Shown here: positions 62,879 through 64,000 of the stretch, piece by piece
Layout: each line of letters begins with the position of its first letter
How positions within the stretch are numbered: the first letter of the stretch is position 1
Source: Geobacter sp. AOG2
Lineage (GTDB): Bacteria > Desulfobacterota > Desulfuromonadia > Geobacterales > Pseudopelobacteraceae
NCBI RefSeq assembly: GCF_019972295.1
Contig: NZ_BLJA01000001.1
Coordinates: forward strand, 466,049 to 530,048
Direction: 5' to 3'
DNA length: 64,000 nt
The notes under the pieces: model-generated
What the model saw: the letters and a program-made list of their open reading frames with translations, nothing else
Databases searched by the model: none
What the model was told of the DNA's origin: nothing
Position numbers and translations under genes: made by a program

Positions 62879-63404
62879 TAGGGGGCGCTGGATGAGCGAA
62901 GGCCGGTTCCCGTACCACACGAGTAGCCATACGCCGCGCTGAACGGGCAATCGGGCCATTTCCCCCTGCGTGGGTTATATCCCCCCTCCGGACGGGTGAA
63001 ATTATTCGAATCGGTCCGAACCCCTCCCCATCAACGAAGCGATCCGCCCAGGAGCGAGAGACGGTGAGGCAGAGGGTATTCACCGCGGTTTGCTCGCGCT
63101 CCACCGGAATAAAATTAATAAAATTCAGTTGGTTAAGCTGATCTTGCCGGGTCCCCTCCCATCATAATTCATTAAACCAAATACATATATAAAACGTTTG
63201 CCGTATGCAAAGCGTTTTTGGTCCTGGTTTTGCTAGTTTGAGCTACAGCTCTCTTTCCCTTGCCCGGCCCGCACCCCCATGCGGATCGAGCAGCGTCTGC
63301 CGCACTGCAACCGTTTGATGCGGCAGAGGTACCCGGGCCCCGGTGCTTATCGCCGGTGGTCTTCTTTAGTGCAAAAACACTGCTACGGAAAGGAAATCAA
63401 CTAC
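62879..63404. other. Regulatory intergenic region before the Sec-containing cytochrome
   Basis: There is no supported gene. From 63100 to 63240 the sequence is A+T-rich. It holds an imperfect dyad AACGTTTGC-CGTAT-GCAAAGCGTT (63194-63217) just upstream of a sigma-54-type promoter (63219-63235). The inferred leader carries the perfect hairpin CTGCCGCA/TGCGGCAG (63297-63304 with 63319-63326). AAAGG lies about 13 nt before the ATG at 63405. Confidence 0.5.
63219..63235 (+). promoter_or_regulatory. Sigma-54-type promoter of the Sec-containing cytochrome
   Basis: TGGTCCTGGTTTTGCTA fits GG-N10-GC with TTGCTA at -12; the -24 element is less perfect (TGGTCC). It would start transcription near 63245, 160 nt before the ATG. 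Confidence 0.5.
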
Positions 63405-64000
63405 ATGAAACGATTGAGAATCAAAACGGGCCTGCTGACGGCGACAACCGCTGCCAGCCTGGTCCTGGCGGCAGGCACTTCGTTTGCCGCCCATCCTCCG
63501 GTCACGCTCTATACCTTCGAGGAAATCGGCATGCAAATGGCCGGTGGAGCGAAAGTGCCGGTCCAGGTCGATGCAAACGGCAACGGCATGCCCTACAGCC
63601 CGAAGCAGACCTGCGGCACCGCAGGCTGCCACGTGATGAACGGCGTCGATTACACCTACGACAAGATCTCCGACCACGCGTTCCATTCGAACCAAGGGAG
63701 AAGTGAGTACTCCGATTCTTCCGACGGAAAATTCGATGCCACCAAGAACAAGCCATGGACCCAGTCGACCGCCATGGTCGGCAAGTGGTGAAGCCCCTCT
63801 CTTCGCCAGGTGGCGAACCTCATGAATCAAAATCCCGGCAACTCGACTATCTCCTCATTAAATTACGTTGATAATTTGAGCAATTTCATATCCGGCAGCA
63901 GCAGTACGGTCACCGCCGGTTCAACAACGAACACCGGAAGCCAGTTTACCATGGTCGATCTTTCGGTATGGGACCTGTCGACAACCTGCGGCAGCTGCCA
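63405..64000 (+). CDS. Selenocysteine-containing multihaem cytochrome c, partial at right edge
   Basis: From ATG 63405 the frame encodes a signal peptide (LAAGTSFAAH), a CX4CH haem motif C70-GTAG-C75-H76 and NKPWTQSTAMVGKW. It then meets TGA at codon 129 (63789-63791). In the same frame it stays open to the window end for 69 more codons: SPSLRQVANLMNQ and onward, closing with TCGSC plus the first two bases of a His codon, a second haem motif. A perfect 6-bp hairpin with loop AGGT begins 10 nt after the TGA. tRNA-Sec and two selB genes are in the window. Together this points to Sec129 rather than a stop. Alternatives: a nonsense mutation of a Cys codon, or a second gene from ATG 63834, which has only a weak ribosome site. 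Confidence 0.78.
63802..63817 (+). promoter_or_regulatory. Putative bacterial SECIS hairpin in the cytochrome gene
   Basis: TTCGCC and GGCGAA pair perfectly around the loop AGGT, which starts 17 nt after the UGA. A G at loop position 2 and a GGU in the apical loop agree with known bacterial SECIS loops such as that of E. coli fdhF. The stem shares TTCGC/GCGAA with the hairpin at 13993. Confidence 0.7.

Noticed and set aside
62876-62881. Read-through of the TGA ending the 12-haem cytochrome
   Set aside because: A TAG follows directly in frame and no SECIS-like hairpin is placed correctly.

Overview
The window looks like chromosomal DNA of a Geobacter-type bacterium (Geobacterales, Desulfuromonadia). 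The grounds are high G+C housekeeping genes interleaved with many CxxCH multihaem cytochromes, NHL-repeat lipoproteins, HDOD, GGDEF, CheA and sigma-54 regulators, and a selenocysteine (Sec) system. Genus and species cannot be fixed from the sequence alone.

Layout. 1-9.2 kb: the 3' end of a molybdopterin oxidoreductase, a first selB, a metal-ABC-type binding protein with a two-component pair, a small membrane protein, and a JAMM-DinG helicase fusion. 9.6-14.1 kb: mtnA, glnE and a short gene read through an in-frame UGA. 14.3-17.9 kb: def-fmt-DUF116 and an HDOD protein. 18-27.5 kb: a secreted TPR protein, a very large GH13-like glycosidase overlapping an orphan group-4-hydrogenase small subunit, a MoxR ATPase and a 658-residue unknown protein. 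27.6-34 kb: purA, hisZ, a secreted protein and a porin. 34-43.5 kb: gatC-gatA-gatB, cheY-cheA, lolA, a YajQ-family gene, rimO and a dksA-type gene. 43.5-52.3 kb: a DUF362 ferredoxin, a diguanylate cyclase, tRNA-Lys, tRNA-Glu and a degenerate tRNA-Lys, a LysR regulator, tRNA-Sec, an aminotransferase remnant, a second selB and a sigma-54 activator. 52.5-64 kb: an extracellular-electron-transfer island with cytochromes of 15, 4, 5 and 12 haem sites, two NHL lipoproteins, an outer-membrane barrel, and at the right edge a cytochrome whose frame runs through a UGA.

How the genes connect. The window holds two parts of a Sec-decoding system, tRNA-Sec and two nearly identical SelB factors. It also holds two candidate clients. 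One is an AhpD/CMD-like protein with C-P-T-U. The other is a multihaem cytochrome with Sec at codon 129. Each UGA is followed, 17-18 nt downstream, by a perfect hairpin with a G-containing four-base loop, as expected for a bacterial SECIS. The Sec-containing cytochrome, placed in a new-looking cytochrome/NHL/barrel cluster with sigma-54-type promoters, is the most interesting object here.

Seven copies of a 140-280 bp interspersed element with nested inverted ends lie between genes. In four cases one end sits 16-21 nt upstream of a start codon.
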